This document shows, in pieces, positions 26,909-35,705 of a stretch of 64,000 nucleotides of DNA. The DNA is taken from positions 586,724 to 650,723 of the forward strand of contig NZ_JAXHGM010000002.1 of the NCBI RefSeq assembly GCF_034808145.1. Reading direction: 5' to 3'. The translations under genes and the position numbers were made by a program. Each line of letters starts with the position of its first letter. Positions within the stretch are counted from its first letter, which is position 1. Under the pieces are notes generated by a model. The model did no database searches. It was given only the letters and a program-made list of their open reading frames with translations, and was not told the DNA's origin. Source of the DNA: Halorubellus sp034808145. GTDB taxonomy: Archaea > Halobacteriota > Halobacteria > Halobacteriales > Natrialbaceae.

Positions 26909-27769
26909 TCAGGCGCGGGCGACGACGAGGAAGTGCTCGCTGGCGTCGGCGAGCGCGCGGTCGTCGCGCCACGCGTCGGCGACGTCGCGGGCGGCGTCGG
27001 CGACGTGCTCGGGGACGTCGTCGAGCTCCTCGTGGAGGCCGGCGGTCGCGCCCTCGAGCGCGACGACGCGCTCGGGCGCGAGCCCCTGCGAGTCGAGGAG
27101 CGCTTCGAGTTCGGCGACGCGGAACGCGTGGTGCGCGGCCCAGCCGTCGTCGCCGCCGTAGCGTTCGACGACGGCCTCGGTGAAGTCGCCGGTGCGCGCG
27201 TAGTGCGCCAGCAGCTCGCTCCGCGAGGGGTCAGGGTCGTCGTCGCCGGCGAGTTCCTTCAGCGTGTAGCGGGCGCCGCCGACGCGCGAGATGACAGACA
27301 CCGCGACGGGCGCGCCGGGTCTCGCGACGCGTCGCAGTTCGGCGACGGCCCGCTCGCGCTCGCCGGCGTCGACGACGTGATTGAGGACGCCGCCGAGCGA
27401 GCAGACGGCGTCGAACGCGTCGTCGGCGTAGGGGAGGTCGCGGACGTCGGCCTCGGCGGCGCGGACGCGGTCGGCGACGCCCGCCTCGCGGGTCTTCTCG
27501 CGGGCGAGCGCGACGAGTTCCGGCGTCAGGTCGCAGTGCGCGACGTCGTGGCCGCGGTCGGCGAGCCAGATGCTGTACCGGCCGGGGCCGCCGCCCGCGT
27601 CGAGCACGCGCGTGCGTCGGCCGTCGCCCGGTCGCGGTGCGGGGAGGAGGTCGTCGAGCGTCGCGACGGTGTGCTCCCACTCGAGGCGCTTGGGGAGGCT
27701 CTCCGTGAGGCGCTCGAACTCGCGGTCGGCGTGCTCGGCGTAGTAGTCGCGGGGGTCCATCTCGACCAT
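26909..27769 (-). CDS. Class I SAM-dependent methyltransferase
   Basis: The 286-residue methyltransferase has motif I VLDAGGGPGRYSIWLA, motif II acidic residue in HDVAHCDLTPELVALA, the adenine-binding AEADVRDLPYADDAFDAV and LGGVLNHV. The substrate is unknown; the type resembles small-molecule or quinone methyltransferases. The ATG at 27,769 (MVEMDPRDYYAEH) or the one nine bases later is the likely start. It is convergent with the Bat regulator (nine bases apart). Confidence 0.85.
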   Translation of the reverse strand: MVEMDPRDYYAEHADREFERLTESLPKRLEWEHTVATLDDLLPAPRPGDGRRTRVLDAGGGPGRYSIWLADRGHDVAHCDLTPELVALAREKTREAGVADRVRAAEADVRDLPYADDAFDAVCSLGGVLNHVVDAGERERAVAELRRVARPGAPVAVSVISRVGGARYTLKELAGDDDPDPSRSELLAHYARTGDFTEAVVERYGGDDGWAAHHAFRVAELEALLDSQGLAPERVVALEGATAGLHEELDDVPEHVADAARDVADAWRDDRALADASEHFLVVARA

Positions 27770-27839
27770 GCCTCCCGATGCGGCGACCGCCCAGAAGAGC
27801 GTTCGGGACGCGTGCAACCGACTCGCACGCCGGGGTGGG

Positions 27840-28472
27840 CTAGCGGTCGGGAGTCGTGGCGTCCCCGGCGTCGCGGTCGCGGGCGACGAGGCCGACCAGT
27901 TCGCGGAGCGTGTGGACGCCGACGAACCGGGGGACGCGCTCGCGGTACTCGTCGTAGGCGTCGCCGTACTGCTCGCTGAGCCACGGCTCCTCGGGGAACG
28001 GGAGCGCGAGCCAGATGGCGAACTGGACGACCGAGAGGCCCGCGGCGAGCGTCGAGTTCGCGACGAGCGCGAACCCGACGGTCGCGACCGCGTAGCAGAC
28101 GTACTGGGGGTTGCGCGAGAACCGGTACCAGCTGTCCGTCTGGAGGTCGCCGAGCAGCCCGCTGGTCTCGGCCGACCCGAGGTTCCGGCCGGCCGCGAGC
28201 GCGCCGGCGAACCCGGGGACGAACAGCGCGAGGCCGGCGTACAGCGACAGCGGTCGCGGGAGGCCGAGCGAGTTCCAGTCGAGGAACGCGGTCGCGGCCA
28301 TGGAGACCGTCACCGTCTGCGCGACCGTCCACTGCGCGTAGTACCGCCAGTCGCGCTCGCCCGGCGGCCAGTACCGCCGCTCGGGGACGCGGACGCTCCA
28401 CGCGAACCCGGCGAGGTTCGTCGCTCCGGCGATGCACCCGGTAGCGAACGCGACGACCGCGAGGTCGACCAT
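27840..28472 (-). CDS. Isoprenylcysteine carboxyl methyltransferase-like (ICMT/PEMT) membrane protein
   Basis: The 210-residue polytopic membrane protein starts MVDLAVVAFATGCIAG. The C-terminal signature of ICMT/phospholipid methyltransferases is clear: YRFSRNPQYVCYAVATVGF, then EPWLSEQYGDAYDEYRERVPRFV. These residues bind SAM and the lipid end of the substrate. Substrates may be isoprenoid lipids or quinones. It lies 70 bases upstream of the soluble methyltransferase on the same strand; a joint role is possible. Confidence 0.8.
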   Translation of the reverse strand: MVDLAVVAFATGCIAGATNLAGFAWSVRVPERRYWPPGERDWRYYAQWTVAQTVTVSMAATAFLDWNSLGLPRPLSLYAGLALFVPGFAGALAAGRNLGSAETSGLLGDLQTDSWYRFSRNPQYVCYAVATVGFALVANSTLAAGLSVVQFAIWLALPFPEEPWLSEQYGDAYDEYRERVPRFVGVHTLRELVGLVARDRDAGDATTPDR

Positions 28473-28557
28473 GCTCCGAGCGAAGCGCGGGACCGGCAAG
28501 CCGCTTCCGTCGCGCTGGCTAGGTCATTCAAGTGGCTGCGCGGTCGACCGGAGAGCG

Positions 28558-29217
28558 ATGAAGCACCTCGACGTGCGCCTGCGACTCCCCCGCGAGACGA
28601 TGCATCCGATGGTCGAGTTCATCGCGGACGAGGACGTCGTCGAGTACGAGGAACTGCTCGCGTGGAACGTCCTCGAGGAGCGCGGCGTCGAGTACGAACT
28701 GTTCTACGTCGTCGCGGACCGCGACCCCTACCGCGAGCAGGTCGCGAGCGTCGACTCCATCCGCTGGTTCGAGCTGACGCCGATCGACGAGGACTCGCAG
28801 TACCTCTACGTCTGCCAGGAGACCCGCGCCGAGGAGCGCTCGTGGCGCGCGGCGTTCGCGTCCCTGGACCTCCTCGTCGTCCCACCCATCCGCTATCACG
28901 ACGACGGCAGCTTCGACATCACGCTCCTCGGCGACGGCGAGAACCTGCGCGCGGTCGTCGACGGGCTCCCCGACGACGTCGAGACGACCGTCCTCGAGGT
29001 CGGCGAGTACGACCGCCGCCACCCCAGGGTCACGAGCGACGTCACCGACCGGCAGTTCGAAGCCGCCGATATCGCGGTCGACGTCGGGTACTACGAGCGC
29101 CCCCGCGAGGGCTCGCTCGCCGACGTCGCCGACCGGCTCGGCGTCGCCGAGAGCACCGCGTCGAACCTCCTCCAGGAAGCCGAGAGTCGCGTCATGCACG
29201 CACTCATGGACGAATGA
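28558..29217 (+). CDS. Bat-type HTH transcriptional regulator 2
   Basis: The 219-residue paralogue of the 26,234 gene starts MKHLDVRLRLPRETMHPM. The C-terminal HTH_10 domain reads VTDRQFEAADIAVDVGYYERPREG, then VADRLGVAESTASNLLQEAES, nearly the same layout as copy 1. It is divergent from the ICMT-like gene and upstream of pccA. Which of these it controls is not visible. Confidence 0.87.
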   Translation: MKHLDVRLRLPRETMHPMVEFIADEDVVEYEELLAWNVLEERGVEYELFYVVADRDPYREQVASVDSIRWFELTPIDEDSQYLYVCQETRAEERSWRAAFASLDLLVVPPIRYHDDGSFDITLLGDGENLRAVVDGLPDDVETTVLEVGEYDRRHPRVTSDVTDRQFEAADIAVDVGYYERPREGSLADVADRLGVAESTASNLLQEAESRVMHALMDE

Positions 29218-29376
29218 CGCCGGTTCGTCGGTTCGAGCGATGGCGACCGAACGGTTCCTGCGACGCCCCGGAACGGGTCCCGCGACGCCCCGAACGTCAA
29301 CCGCTCGACGGGGAGCGGTTGACACGACCGACAGCGTAAGAGTAAGGTGGCCGGTCTGTGTCGATTCCTCCAAGAA

Positions 29377-31197
29377 ATGTTCCGGAAGGTTCTCGTCGCG
29401 AATCGCGGAGAGATCGCCGTTCGCGTGATGCGAGCGTGCGAGGAGTTGAATATCTCGACCGTCGCCGTCTACTCGGAGGCGGACAAGAACGGCGGACACG
29501 TCCGGTACGCGGACGAAGCGTACAAGGTCGGTCCCGCGCGCGCAGCGGACTCGTACCTCGACCACGACGCGGTCATCGAGGCGGCGCGGAAGGCGGACGC
29601 GGACGCCATCCACCCCGGCTACGGGTTCCTCGCGGAGAACGCCGCGTTCGCGCGGAAGGTCGAAGCCGAGGACGACATCACGTGGGTCGGGCCGCGCGGC
29701 GACTCCATGGAGGAACTCGGCGAGAAGACGAAAGCGCGGAAGACGATGGACGCCGCCGACGTCCCCATCGTCCCCGGGACCACCGACCCCGTCACCGAAC
29801 CCGAGGAGGTCGAAGCGTTCGGCGACGAGTACGGCTACCCGGTCGCGATCAAGGCCGAAGGCGGCGGTGGCGGCCGTGGGATGAAGATCGTGCACAGTGC
29901 CGACGAGGCCGCTGACCAGCTCGAATCCGCGAAGCGCGAGGGCGAAGCGTACTTCGACAACGACTCGGTCTACCTCGAACGGTACCTCGAGAACCCCCGG
30001 CACGTCGAGGTCCAGATCGTCGCGGACGAGCACGGGAACGTCCGGCATCTCGGCGAGCGCGACTGCTCGCTCCAGCGCCGCCACCAGAAGGTCATCGAGG
30101 AGGGGCCAAGCCCCGCGCTCACCGACGAGCTCCGCGAACAGATCGGCGAAGCCGCACGCCGCGGCGTGAAGGCGTCCGATTACGTGAACGCGGGGACCGT
30201 CGAGTTCCTCGTCGAGGAGGACCCCGAGCGCGAGGCCGGTGAACTCCTCGGGCCGGACACGAACTTCTACTTCCTCGAGGTGAACACGCGCATCCAGGTC
30301 GAGCACACCGTCACCGAGGAGCTCACCGGCATCGACATCGTGAAGTGGCAGCTCAAGGTCGCCGCCGGCGAGGAACTCGGGTTCTCGCAGGACGACGTCG
30401 ACCTCGACGGCCACGCGATGGAGTTCCGCATCAACGCGGAGAACGCGGCGAAGGAGTTCCAGCCCGCCACCGGCGGGAAGCTCGTGACGTACGACCCGCC
30501 GGGCGGCATCGGCGTCCGCATGGACGACGCGCTCCGCCAGGGCGACACGCTCGTGACGGACTACGACTCGATGATCGCGAAACTCGTCGTCTGGGGAAGC
30601 TCTCGCGAGGAGTGCATCGAGCGGTCGCTGCGCGCGCTCGGCGAGTACGACCTCGAAGGCGTCGTCACCATCATCCCCTTCCATCGCCTCATGCTCACCG
30701 ACGAGGCGTTCGTCGCGGGCACGCACACGACGAAGTACCTCGACGAGGAGATCGACCGCGACCGCATCGCCGAAGCCCAGGAGCAGTGGGGGACCGAGAC
30801 CGTGGACGCCGACGACGAGGACGTCGTCGAACGCGAGTTCACCGTCGAGGTCAACGGGAAGCGCTTCGACGTCGAACTCGAGGAACGCGGCGGAATGGCC
30901 ATCCCGACCGGAAGCGGTGGCGACGACCGCCCCGAGGCAGCCGGCCCGAGCGGCGACGACGCCGGCGGCGGTGGCGGCGCGGTCGCCGGCGCCGTCACCG
31001 CAGAGATGCAGGGCACCATCCTCGACGTCGAGGTCGACGTCGGCGACGAGGTCGCCGCCGGCGACGTCCTCCTCGTCCTCGAAGCGATGAAGATGGAGAA
31101 CGACGTCGTCGCCGACGCCAGCGGCACCGTCACCGAAATCGCCGTCGAAGAAGGCGAGAGCGTCGACATGGGCGACACGCTCGTCGTTCTGGAGTAA
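29377..31197 (+). CDS. pccA: Acyl/propionyl-CoA carboxylase biotin carboxylase and biotin carrier (alpha) subunit
   Basis: The 606-residue protein has a biotin carboxylase domain (about 1-450; FRKVLVANRGEIAVRVMRAC, ATP-grasp IKAEGGGGGRGMKIV, catalytic EVNTRIQVEHTVTEE), a Gly-rich linker near 530, and a C-terminal biotinyl domain with the acceptor Lys in LEAMKMEND. It carboxylates biotin with bicarbonate and ATP and works with pccB/pccX. The first ATG of the longer frame is at 29,347 (GTG-type), but the ATG at 29,377 gives the normal family start MFRKVLVANRG. It lies 6.2 kb from pccX, with P450, regulator and methyltransferase genes between. Confidence 0.93.
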   Translation: MFRKVLVANRGEIAVRVMRACEELNISTVAVYSEADKNGGHVRYADEAYKVGPARAADSYLDHDAVIEAARKADADAIHPGYGFLAENAAFARKVEAEDDITWVGPRGDSMEELGEKTKARKTMDAADVPIVPGTTDPVTEPEEVEAFGDEYGYPVAIKAEGGGGGRGMKIVHSADEAADQLESAKREGEAYFDNDSVYLERYLENPRHVEVQIVADEHGNVRHLGERDCSLQRRHQKVIEEGPSPALTDELREQIGEAARRGVKASDYVNAGTVEFLVEEDPEREAGELLGPDTNFYFLEVNTRIQVEHTVTEELTGIDIVKWQLKVAAGEELGFSQDDVDLDGHAMEFRINAENAAKEFQPATGGKLVTYDPPGGIGVRMDDALRQGDTLVTDYDSMIAKLVVWGSSREECIERSLRALGEYDLEGVVTIIPFHRLMLTDEAFVAGTHTTKYLDEEIDRDRIAEAQEQWGTETVDADDEDVVEREFTVEVNGKRFDVELEERGGMAIPTGSGGDDRPEAAGPSGDDAGGGGGAVAGAVTAEMQGTILDVEVDVGDEVAAGDVLLVLEAMKMENDVVADASGTVTEIAVEEGESVDMGDTLVVLE

Positions 31198-31278
31198 GCT
31201 AGGGCCGCGCGCCTCGCTCCACCGCTCCTGCTAGCTCTTCCAGTCGAGGCCGGCTACCCGTCCAGCGTCCGGGTTCGG

Positions 31279-32193
31279 TCAGTCGTTCACCATCGCTTGC
31301 TCGTCGTCGACCGCGTGCTCCGCCGGCATCCACCCGGTGCGGACGAGTGCCTCTTGAAGCGACCGCGGTTGGACGTCGAGGTCCGCGAGCGGCGCCGGGT
31401 CGAGTCGGAACCCGCCGAGGTCGTCGTACCACGCGTACAGCCCCGCGGCCAGCGCCCCGAAGCGCTCGCGCTCGCGAGCGTCCGTGACGTGCTCGGCCAC
31501 GACGTCGTGCCCGCGGACCGCCGCGAACCCCTCCGCGACCTCCGAGAGCGTCAGAAGGTCCCCGGCGAGGTCGAGGTGCACGCCCGCGTACGTCTCGGGG
31601 TGCGCGAACGCCGTCGCGGCGACCCGCCCGACGTCGTCCACGTCCACGACCGCGAGGAGCGTCTCCGGCTCGACCGGCCACGCGATCCGTCCGTCCTCGA
31701 TCTGGTCGCGCTGGCGCTCGAAGTGCTGCACGAACACCCCCGGCCGAATCACGGTGTACGTCAGCTTCGACTCCTCGAGGTACGTCTCGACACGCTGCTT
31801 GCCCGAGAGCGCCTCCACGCCGCTCGCCTCGAGACGATTCGCCCCCATCGCCGACCCATACACCAGGTGATCGAGGTTCGCGTTGACAGCCGCGTCCACG
31901 AACCCCCGACCACGGCACGCTTCCGTATCCGCCCCGCCGTCAGTCGGCGACGTCACGAGGAACGCCGCATCCACCCGATTCAGGTGCTCGCGGTACGAAG
32001 CAGGATCGTCCAGATCGCCCTTCACGACCCGGACGCCGCGGTCCTTCAGGCTCGCGACCCTCCGACGCGCACCGTACGGATGCCGCGTCGTCGCCGTCAC
32101 CGCGAAATCCCCATGCACGCCAGAGAGTAGGTGGTCGATCACCGCACTCCCCTGCCGGCCGGTCGCACCGACGACGAGAACTTTCTGTGTCAT
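31279..32193 (-). CDS. NmrA-like NAD(P)-binding protein
   Basis: The 304-residue protein of the atypical SDR/NmrA group starts MTQKVLVVGATGRQGSAVIDHLL, with the NAD(P)-binding GATGRQG motif. VVKGDLDDPASY, HLVYGSAMGANR and YTVIRPGVFVQHF are typical. There is no YxxxK pair, so it may be a redox sensor or a reductase of the NQO/azoreductase-like set. It has its own upstream A/T-rich element near 32,221-32,227. Function open. Confidence 0.82.
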   Translation of the reverse strand: MTQKVLVVGATGRQGSAVIDHLLSGVHGDFAVTATTRHPYGARRRVASLKDRGVRVVKGDLDDPASYREHLNRVDAAFLVTSPTDGGADTEACRGRGFVDAAVNANLDHLVYGSAMGANRLEASGVEALSGKQRVETYLEESKLTYTVIRPGVFVQHFERQRDQIEDGRIAWPVEPETLLAVVDVDDVGRVAATAFAHPETYAGVHLDLAGDLLTLSEVAEGFAAVRGHDVVAEHVTDARERERFGALAAGLYAWYDDLGGFRLDPAPLADLDVQPRSLQEALVRTGWMPAEHAVDDEQAMVND

Positions 32194-32375
32194 CCCACGC
32201 ACGTATGACCTACGTTCCCATTACTAAGCGGCCGCTACCCACGAGTAACGCCACGTTGCACGCCCCCGCTTCCGCGAGCACAACTCGCTCGAGCCCGATA
32301 CCCCACGACTCGCAGCATCGACCATGGGAACCAGCAGGCACCGCCCCTAAGTCCCCCAGCGCCTAACTCTCCACC

Positions 32376-32726
32376 GTGACCGCCGAGAACACCGACGAGG
32401 ACGACGCGGACACCGCGACCATCGTCGTCCTCGACGGCGACGACCGCCACGAACTATCGGTCCAACCAGAACGAACCGTCCGCGACGCCCTCCTCGACGC
32501 CGACCTCCCCCCGTACACGCGACTCACCGAACGCGCCAACTGCCGCGGCCGCGGCCTCTGCGCCACCTGCGGCGTCCGACTGCACGACGACACCGACCCC
32601 GACCACTGGCACGACGCACTCGCCGACCGCTTCGGCTACCCACGACTCTCCTGTCAGATTCAGATACAAGACGGCCTCGTCGTCGAACTCGACACCGAGA
32701 AACGAATCTGGGGCCACCGAGAGTAG
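32376..32726 (+). CDS. 2Fe-2S ferredoxin-like protein
   Basis: The 116-residue acidic protein starts with GTG (MTAENTDEDDADTATI). The plant-type 2Fe-2S domain carries four Cys: ANCRGRGLCATCGVRL holds three (C-x5-C-x2-C) and LSCQIQ the fourth. It is an electron carrier, shorter and with a different cysteine spacing from the main haloarchaeal ferredoxin (C-x4-C-x2-C). It is the last intact core-type gene before the decayed region. A partner could be the P450 at 24,649, but nothing links them directly. Confidence 0.82.
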   Translation: MTAENTDEDDADTATIVVLDGDDRHELSVQPERTVRDALLDADLPPYTRLTERANCRGRGLCATCGVRLHDDTDPDHWHDALADRFGYPRLSCQIQIQDGLVVELDTEKRIWGHRE

Positions 32727-33045
32727 TACGTCGACAGGAGGTCGGGGTCGCCTGCTCAGTCCGCCCCACACTGGAACCCGGCGACCACGTCGACGCCTGT
32801 ACAAACGCCGACAATGAGCACCTCTCACCACACTCCCCACACCCCCACGACGACGCCGGCTCCAGCAACCCGTGCGGTCGCTCCTCGAACGACGACCCAC
32901 CTACCGGACAGTACAGGTCGACGAACGCCTCCTATATACCCACTAATCGTCACCCGACTCACACCAGAATACAGTCGCGTTCTCACGCAATGAAACCACG
33001 TACCCCAATCGACTCGCCACGCTCACCGTCGGAATCTGCTGAAAA
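32727..33045. other. Transition region, no gene seen
   Basis: Between the ferredoxin stop and the tRNA-like fragment the sequence drifts away from the strict codon periodicity of the core. It contains ACC-rich runs and the TATA-like cctatatacc near 32,930-32,940, but no ORF with coding character. It is probably the edge of the integrated or rearranged region. Confidence 0.4.
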
Positions 33046-33112
33046 CTACTCCGTCAGGGATTCGAACCCTGGCCCTTGCCGTGAGAGCGCACATCCGCCC
33101 TACCGCACTCTA
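33046..33112 (-). pseudogene. tRNA-like 3' fragment (Glu-CUC-like), candidate attachment site
   Basis: On the minus strand the sequence has a perfect T-arm, with CAGGG, TTCGAAT loop and CCCTG (33,053-33,069), and then the acceptor-like ACGGAGT. Upstream of it the loop CTCTCAC would place anticodon CUC (Glu), but the flanking anticodon stem has two mismatches of five pairs. No 5' acceptor partner (ACTCCGT) is present at the other end. So only the 3' half of a tRNA is credible. Such 3' tRNA ends are the usual integration targets of archaeal elements, and the region to the right is mobile. Identity as tRNA-Glu is from memory of haloarchaeal tRNA-Glu sequence. Confidence 0.55.
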
Positions 33113-33350
33113 AGGCGTTCTGAGCGCGTTTCTTTTCCCGAATCGGCTGTTTTCGGCCGTGTGAGTACGAAATTGAGTTCGAAACAGAAAAAGAACCGGG
33201 TGAATTGCCGGACAGGCAAGTACGATTCGTTGGACTGCCCTCGGTCTCTCTCCGGACAGAGCACTGGCGCGGGTCAAAGGCGGCTCAAACTTCCTTCGGA
33301 CTCGGCCGCTCTCGCGCATCTCGCCAGCGCGCTCGCCCCCTGTCAGCGCG

Positions 33351-33469
33351 GGAGCGAGTTCCAGCACGCCATGCTTGACTTCGCCGCCGATGTCTGTACC
33401 GCCCGTACGCCACAGTGCGAGACGTGCCGGCTCAAGGAACGCTGCCGGAACTCCGGGTACGATGACTGA
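33351..33469 (+). pseudogene. C-terminal FeS fragment of an endonuclease III/MutY-type DNA glycosylase
   Basis: The last ~39 codons of an open frame read FQHAMLDFAADVCTAR and then QCETCRLKERC, exactly the C-x6-C-x2-C-x5-C spacing of the 4Fe-4S loop that ends the Nth/MutY family. The catalytic helix-hairpin-helix region is absent; the frame upstream runs through the tRNA-like fragment and has no glycosylase character. I read it as a truncated relic at the junction. Confidence 0.6.
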
Positions 33470-33587
33470 TCGGGTGCGTCTCGAACGATGAGTCCGATGT
33501 CGATCTCGTCATCTGGTCTACCATATTACACGCCGGTATAGAAACCGTGATTTCCGAAATCGTGATTTCTAAAATCGAGAGTTCTAT

Positions 33588-33980
33588 TTGAGTGGAGGAG
33601 ATTCGGAGGAATTCGTTGGTCAGGACGTCGAACTCGACCAGCAGACGTGCCACGCCTGTCAGCACATCCGGTATAGGCCCCATCAGGGCACGTTCCGATG
33701 TACGAATGAGGAGTGTTGGGTGTCGGAGTACCAAGCGGACTTCAACGCAGCAGCGAACATAGCCAGCCGGCTGAATCCGTGGAGACAGAGCCTGCCTTGG
33801 AAATCGGCGGGTGATGACTCGCCTCGGAGCGGGGGCCAGTGGCAGGCCCACGAAGACACGTCACTGAGCGAGGGACTCCCATCTGAGAAGTGGGCTTCCG
33901 ATGACAACGTGTCGTTTAGATCACCACGTAATGTGGGAGCGGGGACGACGCGGGAGATCGGTGACGCGAACACGTCTTGA
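33588..33980 (+). pseudogene. tnpB: TnpB C-terminal remnant (IS200/IS605, IS1341 type)
   Basis: The 130-codon frame reads TCHACQHIRYRPHQGTFRC with two zinc-ribbon CxxC-type pairs (CHAC; CTNEEC), then YQADFNAAANIASRL holding the last RuvC Asp. This is the C-terminal end of TnpB; the first ~300 residues, including the other catalytic acids, are missing. The tail WKSAGDDSPRSGGQW is like haloarchaeal IS1341-type TnpBs. The hairpin right end follows at 34,024. It is not functional as a nuclease. Confidence 0.8.
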
Positions 33981-33981
33981 A

Positions 33982-34070
33982 ACCTCAATCCAGCATATTG
34001 CTGGCATTCCACCTCTGCTGGAAGCCCCGGCGTTCACGCCGGGCGAGGATGTCACCTTACTCTGCGGGTT
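33982..34070 (+). mobile_element. Right end of an IS605-family element / omega-RNA scaffold-like hairpin
   Basis: Directly after the TnpB remnant comes a region with the strong hairpin CCCGGCG-TTCA-CGCCGGG (34,026-34,043), preceded by ccagcatattgctgg, itself an inverted repeat (ccagca/tgctgg). This is the usual right-end structure of haloarchaeal IS1341-type elements, which also forms the 3' part of the guide (omega) RNA in intact elements. Whether it is still transcribed is unknown. Confidence 0.55.
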
Positions 34071-34117
34071 CCGTCCCTGAAGACGGAGGTGGCGTCGAAT
34101 CCGGGAGAAAGGAATAA

Positions 34118-34142
34118 ATCATTATCGCAATAATCATTATCC
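34118..34142. repeat. 10-bp direct repeat upstream of the DUF234 ATPase relic
   Basis: aatcattatc occurs twice with five bases between (gcaat), giving a 15-base period just before the ATPase coding sequence. It could be an operator with two half-sites or a trace of target-site duplication. It falls where the gene should start. Confidence 0.5.
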
Positions 34143-35528
34143 AGAGTCTGACCTTCTACGACCGGACGGAGGAGCTAGATGCTCTCGAAACGGCGTACGA
34201 GTCGCCGGGCCACGACGTCTACGTCGTCTACGGCCGACGTCGCGTCGGGAAAACCGAACTCATCAAGAAGTTCTGTACCGACCGGTCGCACATCTACTTC
34301 CTCTCGGCTCAGGAGGCTGAACATCGTCAGCGTGAGAAGTTCGTCGAGAAGGTCGCCGACTACTTCGACGACCGCGTTCCCCGCATCGACGGCTGGGACG
34401 ACGCCTTCGACTACCTCGGCGAGAAGCTCACCACCGAACGACTCGTCGTCGCCATCGACGAATTCCCCTACCTAGTCGAGGAAAACGACTCCCTCCCGTC
34501 CTACCTCCAGTCATTCGTCGATAAACACCTCCAGCAGACGGACTCGATGCTCGTGCTGTGTGGGTCGAGCGTGAGCACGATGGAATCCGAAGTGCTCGGT
34601 CACGAGAGCCCGCTGTACGGTCGCCGGACGGGACAGATCGACCTCCAGCCATTCACCTTCCGCCAGGCCCGCGACGTCATCACGTACGACCTCGAACGCG
34701 CAATCCAGTCGTACGCCGTCACTGGTGGCACGCTGATGTATCTCTCCCTCTTCGACTACGAGCAGCCTCTCAAGTCTAACATCCAGACCCGGATGCTCTC
34801 CCCGACGGCCGTGCTCTACAACGAACCGGAGTTCCTCCTCCGGACCGACCTCCGGAACCCTGCGCGGTACATGAGTATTCTCGAAGCGATTGCGACCGGC
34901 CACACGACGCCCAACGAGATATCGGGGGCGACGGGTATCGATGTCGGCCCGCTATCGAAGTACCTTCAGACCCTTCGCCGCCTCCGGTTGATCGACCGCG
35001 GGGTGCCCGTGACGGCGTCGGCGAAGCAATCCAAGCGCTCGCGGTACCTCGTCGTCGACGAATTCCTCCGGTTCTGGTTCCGGTTCGTCGAACAGAATCG
35101 TTCCAGCATCGAAGAAGCACCTGGCGTCGTTTACGACGGAACCATCGAACCCCACCTGTCCGATCACACAGCAAAGACGTTCGAAGACGTCTGCCAGGAG
35201 GCCGTCTGGGAGGCCATCCGCCGTGGCGAACTCGGGCCGTATTCCGAGGTTGGACGGTGGTGGTACGACGAAGAGGAGATCGATATCGTCGGACTTGCAC
35301 CGGATGGCGACCGCATTCTCTTCGCGGAATGTAAGTGGACGAGCACTCCGGTCGGCCACGCGCTCGCGTCACAACTCCATAATAAAGCCGAGCGAGTTCG
35401 CTGGGGACCGGACACGTGAGAGGAAGAATTCGTGTTGTTCTCGAAGAGCGGGTTCGTCGATGGGCTCGTCGACGACCTCGGACAACTGGTCATTGTATGG
35501 GCTGCGCGAATTGGAAGCAGTTCTGTAA
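34142..35528 (+). pseudogene. DUF234-type archaeal AAA ATPase, inactivated
   Basis: The open frame contains a nearly complete archaeal ATPase: Walker A VVYGRRRVGKTELIKKF, Walker B RLVVAIDEFPYLVEEN, sensor LVLCGSSVSTMESEVLG, a winged-helix region (TTPNEISGATGIDVGPLSKYL) and the DUF234 nuclease-like end (DIVGLAPDGDRILFAECKW). Three defects are visible. No ATG/GTG/TTG starts the frame before a TAA at 34,115. An in-frame TGA at 35,417 splits GPDT from EEEFVLFSKSGFVDG. A one-base loss near 35,485 shifts the end (NWSLYGLRELEAVL) to another frame. The family's function is unknown; the PD-(D/E)XK-like end suggests nucleic-acid binding. Confidence 0.8.
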
Positions 35529-35705
35529 CGCAACCGTTCTGCACGAAACACCGTATCGTCAGATTGGCGACTTCCTGCCGTGAACGTCGTCGCCGACGCC
35601 GGCTTCGACGATACTCTCCCCGACGACTGGACGCTACGGAACCTCGGACTTTGAGCCAGTCTCTTCAGGTGGACCAGGCCGAGTGCCTCGGGACTTGACC
35701 CCGAG

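Noticed and set aside
32990..33469. A 159-codon open frame as a whole gene
   Set aside because: Its first ~110 codons cross the tRNA-like fragment and have no coding character. Only the last ~39 codons match a family, so it is entered as a relic.
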